A stretch of DNA of 64,000 nt from Parelaphostrongylus tenuis (taxonomy: Eukaryota; Nematoda; Chromadorea; Rhabditida; Metastrongylidae), in assembly GCA_019055375.1 (NCBI GenBank), contig JAHQIW010005325.1:62001-126000 (forward strand). The letters run 5' to 3'. This document shows, one piece after another, positions 12,701 to 25,810 of this stretch (position 1 is its first letter; each line of letters starts with the position of its first letter). The notes beneath the pieces are model-generated. The model was given only the letters and a program-made list of their open reading frames with translations. It did not search any database and had not been told where the DNA came from. Made by a program: the position numbers and the translations under genes.

Positions 12701-15700
12701 CACACTACCAATGAAGACGAGCTGTACAGCTACACATAGAGCGACTGTGCTTGTCAATTATTTAATTTCACACCGCTAAACAGACGGTTTTCGGTAATCC
12801 GCACCGTCAAACGCCTGTTTGCTTACGATGGTTTATTGAGCGTAAACGTCCGCCATCACGGCAATTCGATACGATACGTTCTCGTCGTCCGTTGTCTGTA
12901 TTGTCCTCGTAGCATTATTAAAGCTTAAATATCCATCTCTCTCATCTGTTTAATTATTCTCAAATAGAGCCTGTTGATCTCTTTGGTTATCTAGCTGTAT
13001 GATTTTCTTGATTCATAAGGCTGGACGACTAAAGCAATCAACTTGACTCGCGGTTTTCATCTTCTGAATCTCCTTCGACTACTTGGTCAATGCAGAGTTT
13101 CCTCTACCAAACTAGTCATAACAATGTACTAACCATTGCTTTCGTACCCTTTATAGGCCAACATGTTCGTGTGCTGCTCGCTTCCAAACTATGATATCCA
13201 TCAACTCAGGACGAGTCAAAATTTGTCATAATAAGCTGACCTCATTTTTTCTGATGATTTTGTTTTTAGTTTGTCTTTTCTTCGATTTTTTCAATTCTCA
13301 GCGCAATATGTTGATAATATCTGATGTTTCGTGTACGCTGTAGATATACATCTCTTAAACACAATGGGCTATCAAACAAGATTCATAGGTAGCGCGAAAA
13401 AGGTGCATCCATGTGCTGCTGTTTGAAGAGAAACTTAGGTACACTTCTTTTTGCGCGTCTTCTACTAGTTACGAAAAAACAATGGAGGAAATGTATATTT
13501 TATGTATGAATTTATTGTATAACTACAAGTCTCTATGATATCTTGATGTTTTGTGGTTTAGTGAAAGTGTCATCGGTATTCATAATAGCGGTAGATGCTC
13601 ACGACTATGCTTGATCGCTTGACGATTACGCTTAGTCTGTAATGCGAAAATCGGATCACGGGAGAGTTAATGTCTTTTGCCATCTAACAGTTGGCTTGTC
13701 AACAATGGAACGAGCCCATGCGTGAGGATCAAGGGACTGGTTGACCCAGGCGGGAGTTCTATCCAGTTTTGTCGCCGCATTTCGTGTCATCGTGGTCCCT
13801 AGCAATGAGTCATCTAACTGTGGAGAGTACAAATTGTCCTCAGCGAAACAAGCAATCGATCAGGCCGATTGAGTTCGCTAGCATACTGTAGTTGTTTGGG
13901 CCAAAGACGACGATGTGCAGTGTCAGGAGACCATCCAGATGTTGACGTGGTCCTCACAAAGAAAACGTGTGACAATATGTTTATAGTGTCGATCACGATT
14001 GCTGCGCGATTCGCAAATGTATTGTATTTCATATTATTGATAACTGCAGGTCACCCCTATGCACTGATCAAGTACTTTGTTAGCAAAAATTAAAAAACAT
14101 ACTAGTAAATATAAAATGCCTAATCAAAACTAATCCAGCAGAGTTCTCAAGGAAAAAATTCCAACAACTTATGTTCCAAAACGTGTTTTCATTCAATAGT
14201 ACACTAGTTTGTGCTTTGTAAAGGAAAAAACAGAGAACTCTCACCCAATCAAAGGTCAGAGTAAGACAAATTGATACTGAATCTTAAAAACAATATCGTC
14301 TCCACAGCTGTTGATGGATCGTGAGCATATGGATCACATTGCAAAGAAGTCTTTTCAAGAGATCCATTTAACAGGAAATTACTTGCCGTTTGTTATACTT
14401 GCTTATCAGGCGAGTTCTGATGTTGAATCACAGCCACTTATGACTCTGAAGAGTGATCAATGTTATTTATTTGGATCGCTGAGGTTGTTGTAAATTCAGA
14501 CTGGAAAGTAATCAGTGGATATGTATTTACAAAAATTTCTCCAAAAAAATTTTTATCAAAAAGAGTTTTGGGGGAGAAATTCTTATTGTCGAAAACTCAG
14601 CTTTTGATTTGACGTCTGTTTTCTCGCATGGTTCTCAGTTCGACGTAATACATTTGTCAAAATTTCTCATCTCACACTGTTGTCGTAAAAACCATTGATT
14701 TGTACTTTATTTAGCAACATAAGCCGTTTCGAAGGAAATGCATTGAATACCATGCATTCAATCCACTTTGCCCCATGCACTGCGCATAATTTGTTTCGGG
14801 CGTTATGTCTTGGACCATGTATTACTGATTTTCAAGCCGATTTCCACTATTGAGGATGATCTTATATGTGACTCGACCTTCGTGTTCTCCCTTTGAAACA
14901 TCAAAATCATGGGAACAAGTAAAATTGCTTCAGCAGCTTTTATGCAGATTGAGAGAGATGCGGAGCTACATTCTTTTGACAATAATTAATAATTGCTTTT
15001 GAAAGTTGAATTAGCAGTTAACAGACAAAGCGACAAGTTTGGATTTTTAGATGCTTGTTGCAGGGCTCGATTGTTTTATCGCATCAACTTAGTGATGAGC
15101 TACGTTAAATTGATTAGAAGGCCTACGTCCAAAAGCGATTAAATGGAATCTGTTAGAAAAAAAACTAAAAGTGGTAAGTCGACGATTTTCGTGACCGAGT
15201 GGTCATCTATAACCATTTAATTCCACAGAATCAATATACAAGTCGTGCGTACGGTAATTACGTCCATTTTCTAAAGCTCGTGAAGCCTTCTTAAGTATTT
15301 GTCCACTTTGTGAGTCAGACAATAGAACGATGATCTTAAGCAACCAGTTCTTAAGAAGCCTTTACTGGTTACTGATCGCCAATCAATACTGATTTCAATG
15401 CGACCTATGGTGAGTTGGGGCTAGATGGGCTAAAGGGTTATTGGAATTTTTGATTCATCACATCAAGGTAAAGCAGTGTTCGCAACTGTAGACGGTGGAA
15501 GAACTATTCGCAACTATTTTGACGCCTAATGAATCGGTGCCAAGTGGTGTCGACAGCAAAATGTGTACATGAACGTAAACTACCATTTGTAATCTTCCAG
15601 ACTAATGTCACATAAACTCGTTCTGTTCCAATATTGATGACGTTGAAATTATTTCAAGTATCAAATGAGAGAACACAAAAAATGCGAGAGGAAGAATGTT

Positions 15701-17400
15701 GAACACAATTTTTAATTCTTCATAAACGACTTTTTACAAAACATCGTAGACCTATGTTAAGGTGATTCGCACGTACGCATTTTCATTGAAAGTGCTGAAC
15801 GATGCCCATTACAAAACCTGGCCAAGTACCCAGGGATTGTTCACTGTGTTTACCACTGACAGCTTCATAATTCGCATCTCGATTTGAAACACTATTAAAA
15901 CCGAACTCAAGTGCTATGATTTTAATCGTGTTTAGAGATAACTCAGTGGTAAGAGATACACTGTAACACATGCATAGTCTCTGGTTCGGTTCAACGGGAG
16001 CCATTCAAGTGTCCCATCCCTCCGAGATTGGCTAGTTTATGACTAATGTAACACGTACTGGACTTGTCATGGTGAAGCTCATGCTAATCCAAGAAGCAGG
16101 CGATTGCACACAATGAGGACGTCAGAGGCGGTTCAGTACAGCTATCCCGCTATTCCAGAGAAAAATCTATCCGGGCGTCGTTCAACATTTACATAGCCAA
16201 GTTCTTAACTTGAAGCAGAACCCGCATTAGAAGGCAATCCTGGAGGACGGATACTAGAAAAGAATGAAAGAACTTTTTGGATCCATACATCAAGTCATAT
16301 ACACAAATAATTAACTGTCATGTACTGGGCGTCATAATCGTGTTTTATATTTTTTGTGCTATAACATATTGCATGAGAAATTTGACAACAAAGGAGGATC
16401 AGTGAATTATCGACACCATACAATGACAGTGATGTCGTGTAATACATGCACAGTCGTTGGTATGATAGCGAGCAGGAAAATCAAAATGGATGTGAATTAA
16501 CTTGGTTCTATATTTTTTTTTCTTCTTGTACGTACATACATATCCCATAACGTCTGATGCAATCGCAGTGTTGCATTGAAATTAGTATTGTAGATAAATC
16601 CAGCTTGGAGTGATCGTTCTATTGTTTAGCTCACTAATTGGGTTTGACATGGTTTTTTAAAGACCACAATTACCGAATTCACGCGCACCATAGTGTATGT
16701 GCGGTGCGTTAGATGATATTCAAAGACTTCTTATTCAATTTAGAAAAGTTTCCAATGAACCAAGGCGTTGAGACAAATATTCTGGAATGTACAGGAGTTC
16801 AGTGAAAACAAAGAGTTCATGGTCAGCCTGCTGCAGCTGGAAACGTCACTTTATTGTGACACTTTAGAATAAAAATTTCAACTACAAAACTTCCGTGATG
16901 AATTCGGAAAGATTGTCGGGATTTTCTAATGTGCAGGAATTCCATGGGCAAAATATCGACCACAATTTTTATGTAACCAGTGATTCCAGAAAACTTTTGT
17001 AACACATTCAGATGTGAGCTTATTAGAGTGCACCCTCACACAATATGTTCAGATCTTCGATCTGAATGCTTCATTTTTATGAAGAAGCAGTGTAGACTCT
17101 TACACACTGGGATAATACCCCGTTGAAAGAGACCTCTGAGAAACCGCTTTGAAACGGCGCTCAGAATTCTACTTCTATTCCCACGCAGTTCGCTCTCCAC
17201 GCAGTTCGCTCTATGTGCGGAAGAAAAGCGAGAGTAGAGTGAATGGTGGGAACTCAATGATTCGGATCGGTTCACAAACAGTGAAAAAAACGTTGTAGTC
17301 TGATGAAACGACAAGCCACAGTAGACGAATTTTGAGTCATTTCCTTATATTTGTAGTAACAGTTGAATACTTGCTTGAATACTAAAACTTGAATGGTCGT
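9722..17400. other. Intergenic, nothing recognised
   Basis: Scattered open frames here reach only about 105 codons on either strand (9711-10028, 11679-11930, 13814-14093). None shows a domain, repeat or exon chain that I can support. Some short AT-rich stretches are shared with other parts of the window, but no element boundaries are clear. Confidence 0.45.
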
Positions 17401-17689
17401 GTTCACGAATTATGACCAAGTGCGGAGGCTCTGAATAATTTCGATTTAACTGGTAATTTTTAGGATAACTGTTTTTATGGAGTCCCTAGAGCCGTAGTAA
17501 GGCTTTTCTTGGTCGTTAAAATTTTACAATCCATGATCGCATTGTTGTCACAATGATGTGGTCATAGATGGGATTCGCGGTGGAAATACTAAAGTCTTCG
17601 TAGCCGTATGAGCGCAATGGGCAATAAACCACTAGGTCAGAAGAATACATAACAGAGTAATTTAGATGAGAAGACAAGGTTTTTTTTCC

Positions 17690-18560
17690 GTTATCCGTAC
17701 CCTATTTCGACTCAAGACTTTCTTGAAGTCGTTCGATAGCTTGAATCAAAAGAATTTGAATGGTCTATTTTGTTTTCAAAATGACTTCTTTATTATGTTG
17801 CAACAGTAGAAATAAAATTTCAGTTATATCAAAACATCGCTGCAGAAAACTTTTTCTCTATACTTCTAACTAACCAATCGATGGTTCAGATCCTTTCAAC
17901 TCCAATAATTTATTTCGTTTTCAAAAGAACTTTCATTGTGCTGTAACAGCTGAAAGAAGATTGGGATTCGTCAATCTAGATTATTTCCATCATCCGCACC
18001 TTTTTTCAATCCTTTGAGAAAAACGCGTCTTTTGAGTTTTTTTGAAATCTTCAACAATTGCAGAATAGCTCAGATTTTAAAGATTTTAAAGATATAACTT
18101 ATTTTCAATATGGCTTTTTATTGCACTCTAACGGTGAAAAAAAATTATGTTTCTCATTCAATTGATTGTCGGTGAACAAAGCTTTTCCTTTAATATCCTA
18201 GCAATCAATCGGCAGCTAAATCTCGTCGGTCCAGTAGTTTGTTTGGCTTTTGAAAAGAACTTTTTAGTGCCCCTGTAACTCCCAAAAGAATGCTGTTTCG
18301 CGCAGCGCAACATCAACATCAAATTTCGTGCTTTGCCGGTATGTGGATAGCGATTTCGCAACATGACGCTTAGCCACCGTGCTTTTTCCTTTGCGAAACC
18401 CAATTCTTTTCGATTGTTACAGTGCAATAAGAAGATGCTTCAATGAGAAACATAAAATTTTTTCGGTGTTTCAGCGCAGTTTCAAGGTCATTTTGGAAAG
18501 AGAATACACCATTAAAAATTTTTATTTAGCTATCGAATGACTACTCAGACTTTGAGAACA
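17690..18560. repeat. Degenerate dispersed-repeat tract
   Basis: Three neighbouring stretches share a phrase like TTCAAAAGAACTTTC followed by a GCTGTAACAGCTG-like piece (near 17770, 17920 and 18250), and the tract starts with the TTCGATAGCTTGAAT phrase seen elsewhere in the window. It reads as decayed copies of one non-coding element. No ends can be defined. Confidence 0.4.
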
Positions 18561-19025
18561 ACCAGAAAATACGTTTCAACGGGTCGAAGCTGGGTATGGG
18601 CAACGGAAAAGTACCAAAGGCAACATGAATTAAAAAAGTAAAGAAGTCAACAGAAGTACTATGACAAGATTCGAAAGTATTAGTCACCTTCGCTGACAAG
18701 GAAATGGGCTCTTTGACTCGCAGATATTATCTCATTCAGTGCTTCGAGTACCTGTAGAGTATAATAAATGCTGACATTCTGTTAGAAATACAACAATTTC
18801 ATCTATCGAAATAATAGACGTAAAGTAATTTAGCTTTGCCACCAGTACCTAGTCATGAATGGCTTGGCTTGAAGTCGTAAAGCACGATAATAAGCGCTCG
18901 TTATCGTTCACTAAACAGGCGAACCGAACAACGTCGCATCGGTTCAAAACGTGATGGATCTTCAACGAATAATGCAAAAGCATTAAGTTTCTTAATATTC
19001 TTACACTTGCTTTCTCTAACCATGT

Positions 19026-19028
<3 letters not shown>

Positions 19029-19084
<56 letters not shown>
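19029..19084. repeat. (TA)n dinucleotide microsatellite
   Basis: About 56 bases of uninterrupted alternating TA between TAATAATA and TATAAGTC. The Ile-Tyr run that can be translated on the minus strand is an artefact of the repeat. Confidence 0.98.
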
Positions 19085-19086
<2 letters not shown>

Positions 19087-19319
19087 TCTGTGTTGTGTAT
19101 CGCATTGCAATGACACCCATTTCATGCAAACTTTCACGGTTGCTTTGATGAAAATTTGCTACAACTAAGATATGGCGGTTAGCCTAATGAAATGATGCCG
19201 TTTACCACGATTAAAGCGCTTTTTCGACTCCGCTAATGGCTTACCAAGTTTTCCGTGCAGCGGTGTGGAAAAATTGGCGTCAGAGTTGCGTCGAACCACT
19301 TCATGCAATCCAGATGGAA

Positions 19320-20170
19320 TAGCCGGTACTCGTCCATTACGAGGTGACAAATGAAATACCGATCTCATTCGCTGGACAGGAATTTTTCATAGGAATGCTA
19401 GTAATCGTTTGTAAGCTTAGATTTCTGGCTACAGCCACACGTGGCCGGTTTCCAAAAAACCCCTTGATAACGCTATAGCATCCAGAATAAAAATTATGCT
19501 TGATACACGCCGTTTGCCTTCATCATTACCACGCGTTTGATTCGCTGCAAGCACGAAAAGCATATTAACGTGTAGAGGAACTTCCGCAGCATCTGAGTCA
19601 ATCGTTTTATGTGGAGTTTAAAAGCGGAGAAAAAATTCCAAGACACCGATCAACTGGCTAGCCCCCGACCCCATAGACTAACCGATAAACAAGCTCGCCG
19701 AAAATGTAAAACACAATATTATTTTCCCTGCTAACGATATATTCAGAAATTAAGCAAGACATTGAAATTATTGAAATTTACGCTATCGAACAATTACTAA
19801 TAGTCTGAGGAAAGACCTCTGCTCGGTGAGATGTAAGCACAAATCTTTCCTTCACCTGCAGCGCTATCAAAAGAGCTTTCCCATATAAAAAACAGCATTT
19901 TTTTGTTCTCCGAAGTTGTGCTATCTAATGAGTATTAGCACTTTATGGAGAAGCGAAATATAAGCGAGATAAGAGAAAAAACACGTGGTCGTGTGAAACA
20001 CGAATTCATTTTGAATTTTCCACCTTATAAAAAAGTGTTTTGAAAAACCGGAGACGTGGGGCTTTAGCCAGAAATCTAAGCTTTCGACTGATTACTAACA
20101 CTCCTATGAAAAGTTCCAGTCCATCGAATGAGATCGGTTTTTCATTTGACGCTCCATAATGGACAAGTAC
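19320..20170. mobile_element. Non-autonomous DNA element with long inverted ends (family D, copy 1)
   Basis: The left arm (19320-19450) and the reverse complement of the right arm (20040-20170) align across well over 100 bases. Shared blocks include ACCGATCTCATTCG, TTTTCATAGGA, TTAGTAATC and AAGCTTAGATTTCTGGCTA. The interior holds AAAGCATATTAACGTGTAGA and TTATTTTCCCTGCTAACG, both seen in other copies. No transposase frame is present. The flanking arms carry open frames on opposite strands (19165-19368 minus, 20159-20359 plus) that look loosely alike, as expected if the inversion reaches further out. Confidence 0.72.
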
Positions 20171-20359
20171 CCAATACCCTATCAGGTTTATCCCACAATC
20201 CAGAAAGAATCAACCAGAACAGCTTTCAACGCTACCTTTAAAGGAAACGAGAAACGTCAAGCATCAATTGAGCCCACTCGTGAAATTTCGAAGACCAGAA
20301 GCACGACGTGTGGAAGGAAACGAACCGATGCAAGTACTGGGATACTTACAACAAAATGA

Positions 20360-21360
20360 AGACTAGTTATGTAGAATAAAATAAAAGGATATTTTACAGC
20401 TAAGAACTCAATCTTATCAATGTCGTCAGGAATATTTCATCGATTAGTTACGAAACAGCAATTATATATAGACTTTCCCTTGCATTTCATATCGTGGAAT
20501 ACATTATACATCAATGTTCACAAGAGTCGCACACACAGACGTGGTGGTGATTAGGATTAATCAAGATTGAAAAACCTATATTGTCATTGCGCGATTTATG
20601 TCTACTTATAATGGTTATAAGGGTTTCCAAATGATCGTATTTGAAATCGGGAGTGAGTATTGCTTTGGTTGACGGTAAAATTTCAATATGATCAACCGCT
20701 GTGGTAGCAATGATTCGGCATTATGTTGCTTGTATTTCAATAAATTATTTGTAGTTCTTTCAATACAGACGACAATTCGAAATATTTGAGATCAGTCTCT
20801 CCCAGTTTTACCTGTTGCTAATCATGGGACTTACTGTTGCCAGTGAATTTGATGCCACGATCGCAGAATTTCAATCATAGGCAACAAACCTTTTTTTCGA
20901 ACACCATGGAGCGACTGTTCGTAGTGGACTTGGAAACGATATTTAAGCTAGGGTTCGATGGCATGCGAAAGCAGAGCGTGAAGTCAAATATCTGCTTATC
21001 GCTCTATAGGGCGCCAAGCATAGTCACTGAGCAAAACATCTCAAGAGATATAAGGATATCCATACTTTTCTACCTTAGTGATCATTTAGTTTTCGAGTAT
21101 AAATATTGTCGACACGAAATTGGGTAGCGTAGTAAAAGCAATACCAATCATTTCGGAACGGCCAATCTACCTAGACACTGGTTCGACCCGTCCGAAGCTT
21201 ATCAAGCGTATTCATCCGAGATCGGGGAGTCGTTGAATGAGGAAGGCAACAGTTCTCGAGCAACAGTCGAATCTACATTCAAGACATTTAAGACCTGGTG
21301 TATAATGGTCAGAGGAACGGACAATATGGAATGCTGGATTCAAAATATATTTGTTTTTGG
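20360..21360. other. Intergenic, nothing recognised
   Basis: AT-rich sequence with a 96-codon plus-strand frame at 20837-21127 that matches nothing I know. No exon chain or repeat boundary is visible. Confidence 0.4.
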
Positions 21361-21364
21361 ACCT

Positions 21365-21480
21365 AAGAATTGAGTGGTGAGCAAAAACGTGGCCTCAGGC
21401 GGGAATCGAACCCGCGTTTCATCCTATCCGGGGACGCGTGCTCTAACCACTACATCACCGAGGCACATTTGCCCGACCAC
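21365..21480 (-). repeat. tRNA-like SINE head (family C, copy 1)
   Basis: Read on the minus strand (21466 to 21391) this folds like a tRNA. There is a 7-bp acceptor stem GCCTCGG/CTGAGGC (one G-T), a 5-bp anticodon stem CGTCC/GGATG, and a T arm GCGGG-TTCGATT-CCCGC. It has an A-box-like TGTAGTGGTTAGAGC and a B box GGTTCGATTCC. The D stem is poor and the anticodon loop (CCGGATA) has C at position 33, so I read it as a tRNA-derived repeat, not a working tRNA gene. Copies occur near 46890 and 48175. Confidence 0.6.
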
Positions 21481-21591
21481 TCATTCTTCAACATCTCAAT
21501 GTTAGCTATCAGCCACCAACCTTTGACAGGTTTGGTCGGGTATGCGATTTCGCTTTATGAACCCAGTTGAGCTGACAGCTGTTCTAATTAC

Positions 21592-21742
21592 TAATACTCG
21601 CAATTAACAGTATTTCAATGCATTTCGCATTGTTATGATGTTTTCTATGTACCTAAGAGAATTGATGTTTCATTCTCTTAGGTACATAGAAAACATCATA
21701 ACAATGCGAAATGCATTGAAATACTATTAATTGCGAGTATTG
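21592..21742. repeat. Near-perfect foldback with arms of about 70 bp
   Basis: Left arm 21592-21662 and right arm 21671-21742 are reverse complements over about 70 bp with roughly two differences, around a loop of about 8 bases. The arm contains CTTAGGTACATAGAAAACAT and AATGCGAAATGCATTGAAAT. Part of the same arm follows the tRNA-like head at 48115-48150, suggesting that it is the tail of SINE family C present in inverted duplicate. The high arm identity implies recent formation or gene conversion. Confidence 0.9.
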
Positions 21743-21969
21743 ATATTTGGTTTTGTAGGAAAGTATGTAAGAAAAAGGTGTAGTGTGTCTCTGTTCAATA
21801 ACAATCGAATGCTCAAGTACACATTTGATCTTACAATATTTTCCAGGATCGACTATCTATCAACCTCGGTACTCTTCAACGAATCTTTGTTTCGCTTTTT
21901 GAGCCGAAACACAGGGTTTTTATAGTTCCATAGTATATTGAAACAAAAAAGGTGTCGGCGGTTTCGCCT

Positions 21970-22050
21970 TCTTCAGTGCCAAGAAAGATCAGGTTGTCCA
22001 CAATACAGTCTACCAAACATCTTCATTACTTCATTAGAAAAAAATCACAT
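21970..22050. repeat. Short dispersed repeat, paired with 27570-27645
   Basis: Contains AAAGATCAGGTTGTCCACAA followed by a nearly identical stretch ending around ATTACTT...AAAATCAC. The same text recurs at 27580-27640. It follows a phrase GTTTCGCCTTCTTCAG that resembles 62287-62310. Type of element unknown. Confidence 0.6.
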
Positions 22051-22059
22051 AGGAAAGTG

Positions 22060-23220
22060 TATTAGGGAAAACAAGTAATATCATTGAGTTCAACCTGCCG
22101 AAGTCTCAGGAGTATTCTACAAAAGGGTATTTGAGTTCTTGAAGATTGTTCGCAGTACATGATCTTGAGAACACTTCTCAAACCTACGTTAGAAATTCCT
22201 CTTATCAAGAATCTGTGCGTGAAAGTGAGCCACCCTCTCAGCGCAAGTCCATAAAGCACCCCGAGCCACAATGGCCAGAGAACAAAGGGTCGTTACCGCA
22301 AATGGCGTGTTCTGCAGTCGCAAGGCAAACCTGATGACGACTTTCATATGCAGATTTCTAGGCAATTCAATTGCCCATTGTTTATGAGCAGTGAATTCGT
22401 AACTGTACAACTGCGCTAGAGGGAACCAGCTGTTTCGAATAATTGTGACCTTCCATTGATCGGTCATGATTAGGAAAAGTTCAGAGCGGCATCCTGAGTG
22501 AATATCGCAAATCTTTTGAACTTACATGCACTGCAAAAGGCGACAATGATGGTTTTGATCTTTTCAAATCCATGACCTAGTTTTCATTTTGTAAAATCGT
22601 CGACTAATCGGTACTGATAGGTCATCAATTTGATGGTGGCAAAAATTACGCTCTCCACTTTTATTGTAGTGTTGTTAAGACACTGGAGCACTGATATTCT
22701 TCACTGATGGATCTCTAGCTAAATAGCGGTGAGGCGAAGTGGTTCATTTCCAGGAGACGCGTAAAGGATCAAAACTGAACCGGCAAGTTGTGGTTCTCTG
22801 AAAAGCAGATGTATTCAGAGGATGGAATGTGTGGTTCTGCTGCCGTAATTTGACTCATATCGTCTGACTTTACGTAAAAGTACTCATATATACGTGCGTC
22901 TGTGAATTTTAATTCATGTAGATTCAACGAGTCACTGAGCTAACAATCTGCAATCAAAAGATCAGGAAGTACAGGGGATTGGTCAGGAGCCATCTTCACC
23001 AATTAGACTTCTCTCTCATTCTGGGAGAGATGGCCAAATTAATCCTACGTGCAGTCACTTCCCACATTATTAGCACAGTGACGTAAAAGGGGGAATCAAA
23101 GCGAAACAGTTCAAATAAGTGGGTCTAACTCTCTGACCCGAAAGAGCCCAAGATATGGCAGCGTCGGGTAGGAAGAGTACAGAAAGGGTGCTTAAAACCC
23201 ATAGTCATTCCATGTTGCCT
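22060..23220. other. Intergenic, nothing recognised
   Basis: Only short overlapping frames on both strands (for example 22146-22334 plus and 22189-22467 minus). No domain or repeat boundary that I can support. Confidence 0.4.
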
Positions 23221-23229
23221 GAATCTCAA

Positions 23230-23620
23230 AAGACCAAGGAGACGATCTGTAATTATACTGCAAGTTTACTTGCATTCAAGTCCTCTATAGAGGCCTGATC
23301 ATGCAGACCAGAACGTTAGGATGTGGCTTCGTCGGACTGGCTGAAACGAAAAGACACCGTCCATTTCCCGCTGACTAAGACGACGGAGAAGAACTGTCGT
23401 TAAAACAAGGTAGTAGAGGAATTCGGAACACTAGCGTACTTCACGCAGGTTTGGTCGTGAACGTCGATTCATTCAAACATTCAACAACCCGGATCAGACG
23501 CACACGGGTGGAGCCACGCCGACCATTACCGACTTTGACCATATTGCCGTTTACGCACCGATATCGAACTGCTAAGTACAAAGAACGAAATTGCAATACT
23601 ACAGAGACTCGGTTTTATTC
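23230..23620 (+). mobile_element. RTE-type retrotransposon endonuclease remnant
   Basis: Across frameshifts this reads KTKETI, then AETKRHRP, GEELSLKQGSRG, and VNVDSFKHSTTRIRR. It follows the apurinic-endonuclease region of nematode RTE-like elements (ETRRRHPL ... GEELFLG ... NIDSFEQLTTRIGRLR). At least two frameshifts and an in-frame stop after FPAD show it is dead. No reverse transcriptase follows it here. Confidence 0.7.
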
Positions 23621-23739
23621 ACATTAATCGCTTTCAGGGAGCTACCGTCATTGCCGAATTCGATTAGTAATACGATCAGGTTATCTATCATCTTCATGTT
23701 CGGATTATGAAAGCTGTGAAAAATACGTTTATTAACTCG

Positions 23740-23830
23740 TTGACAACCACACGTCCCATTTTCGGTACATGCCGTGCGCAGAGCGCGCGGCGGGCCGGCA
23801 GCGTGCTCGTATAATGGCGCGCTTCTACGA
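23740..23830 (-). repeat. Partial MITE (family P), GC-rich
   Basis: A GC-rich patch in AT-rich surroundings with the same kind of GCGCGCGG / CGTCCCA text as the better copies at 58.8 and 63.7 kb. The ends are not preserved. Confidence 0.35.
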
Positions 23831-24179
23831 AAATAGGATTTTTTGAGTTGATTTGAGGATCTGAGAGCACATTCTCATCATTAAATGATGGAATATCACA
23901 GGAGAGACTTTTATCAGAAGCTTTTTGGCTAAAACAAATATCCATATGTCGAAAAGCATTTTATGTTTTAGCGAAAAAACCACATCTTTTGAAAGAAACC
24001 CCTTCTAATTGTAATATAACGTGCTTCTTTATTTTTAATCTATGTCTTCGTAGTGATTTTATAGTTTCAAAAATGCTGATCACCGCGCTATCGAAAGACT
24101 TTCATATTACATTCTCCTATCGAAAAGAAGATAAGGTTTCGTCGTGTTTTCTTTTCTTATCTCTTTTATATTCCTGAAC

Positions 24180-24640
24180 AAAACTCCCTAAGGTGCTAGT
24201 ACTCATTCGATATCACAAGTTTTGAAGAACTCAAAAATGTGCTTGCATTTTGGAAAAACTTTTTTTGATAACGCTATAGGAAGGAGAAAAGATCTGTGAT
24301 GCACGCTCACCGGCAGAGCTCTTTCTATAGACTATTAGTAATCATATGATAGCGTAGAATCACTTATCCGTTGGTGTACCTATTTTCTGGAATACCTTAG
24401 CAGGGAAAATAAGTTTGAGCTCTACATTTTTGATGAGCTTGTTCTTACCGGCTAACCCAATGGGGCAGGGTAGATGCGGGGAGAGGCGGAACGATCGATC
24501 GCCTCAGACATGTTACTAGTCAGTTGGGATTTCTTGTCCATTTCAAAAGAAACTCAAGAAAAAAAAGGAATGGCTAAGATAGTACGGAAGTTCCTCTACA
24601 CGTTGATATGCTTCTCGCAATAAGCTTGATTTCCGAGAGT
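24180..24640. mobile_element. Family D element fragment, inverted relative to copy 1
   Basis: Two blocks match the reverse complement of copy 1: TTCCTCTACACGTTGATATG corresponds to 19565-19585, and TTAGCAGGGAAAATAA with GAGCTTGTTCTTACCGGCTA corresponds to 19677-19740. It also contains ACTATTAGTAATCATATGAT, the motif seen at the ends of several repeats. No intact termini. Confidence 0.55.
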
Positions 24641-24879
24641 ACAAATTGATAGTCGAAAAGAGAATTACGTTTTGCTTTTATTATTGCGTCAAATTTTGAT
24701 CCTGAACAAACTTTGATTTAATACGAAATATTGCAAAAGAGACTTCCTAAAAAAATTTTGTAGTAAGAGAACCCCCATGCATCGAAAAAATCATCTATCA
24801 TTCAATGTGAAAACTATATCGTTGTGAGAGGGCACATAATTCCAGCTATTAATAGCATTCGTATCCTTATTTTTATCTA

Positions 24880-25810
24880 CGGTTTTGTAGTCATTCGATA
24901 GCTTGAAAAATATCGATTTTCATACTGAGTTTGTTTTATGAGAGACTTTCATAGTACGTTTTACTAACTAAAATAAAGGTGAGTTTTGCAATCGGAGTTC
25001 ATTTATCCAACTTCATAGTTGATTTTTGGGTTTTTATAGCGTGATCTTGATTTGAAGGAAATTTTGTCACCATAAAGTATTGAATATGACTGTGAAGTTT
25101 TCATAAATGTTGTTTTTAGCTTGGTAAAAACCACCTAGTTGTCCGGAAAGTTTCTACTTCCTATTACGACTGGGCGACAGTTACAGTCTATGAAATGTGC
25201 TGGCGTTGCCCTAATTTTTTACCCATAATAGTATTTTCACTATACTAATAGTAATCATTTGCAAGCTAGAGAAATGGGGATTTTCGTACTAAACTTGGTT
25301 TACGTAAAAACCTTCTTATTCCGCTATAAAAAGGGAAAAGAGATTTAGGACTAGACAGCGCGTTGTTTAAACTTTACACTGGATTTTTCGATACTTATAC
25401 AGTTAAATTTCAGTTTTCGAGAAAATTTATTGTTATGAAAGGATAGACTATTTATCGCAGAAACGTAATTTTTTGCATGGAGAATGCCCACGTGTTCCAA
25501 AAATCCCCACTTCTTGATTCAAAAGGCACATCCTTGAAAAAACCATACTTCTAGCCTTTATTGTGCATTTCTATCGCCTATTTTATTGGAAATCAACTCG
25601 ATAACACATTTTCCACAATGCAGAAATACATAGAACGAAAATATATGGAGGAAGTTCTAGCATACAGCCAGAGTAGGCTGCGACAGAGTTCGCACTGATT
25701 AAATTTGGTAGAGCTTTCTTATAAAAGTATACTTACGCTGCACCTCCTGCTCTTTCAGCAGACTATTAGTAATCATTCGATAGCTAAAGAAATGAAAATC
25801 TCAGCCTAAG
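24880..25810. repeat. Repeats carrying the TAGTAATCATTCGATAGCT motif
   Basis: Close variants occur near 24890, 25248 and 25762, each followed by a similar stretch (for example AAAGAAATGAAAATCTC). Related phrases recur near 17735, 31625, 37985, 40115 and 52860. This marks an old, abundant non-coding repeat. I could not define its ends. Confidence 0.5.

Noticed and set aside
18901..19137. Minus-strand frame with a run of Ile-Tyr
   Set aside because: It comes from the (TA)n microsatellite and has no other protein feature.
23989..24177. Short hydrophobic plus-strand frame
   Set aside because: AT-rich sequence gives Phe/Leu/Ile-rich frames by chance; no supporting signal.
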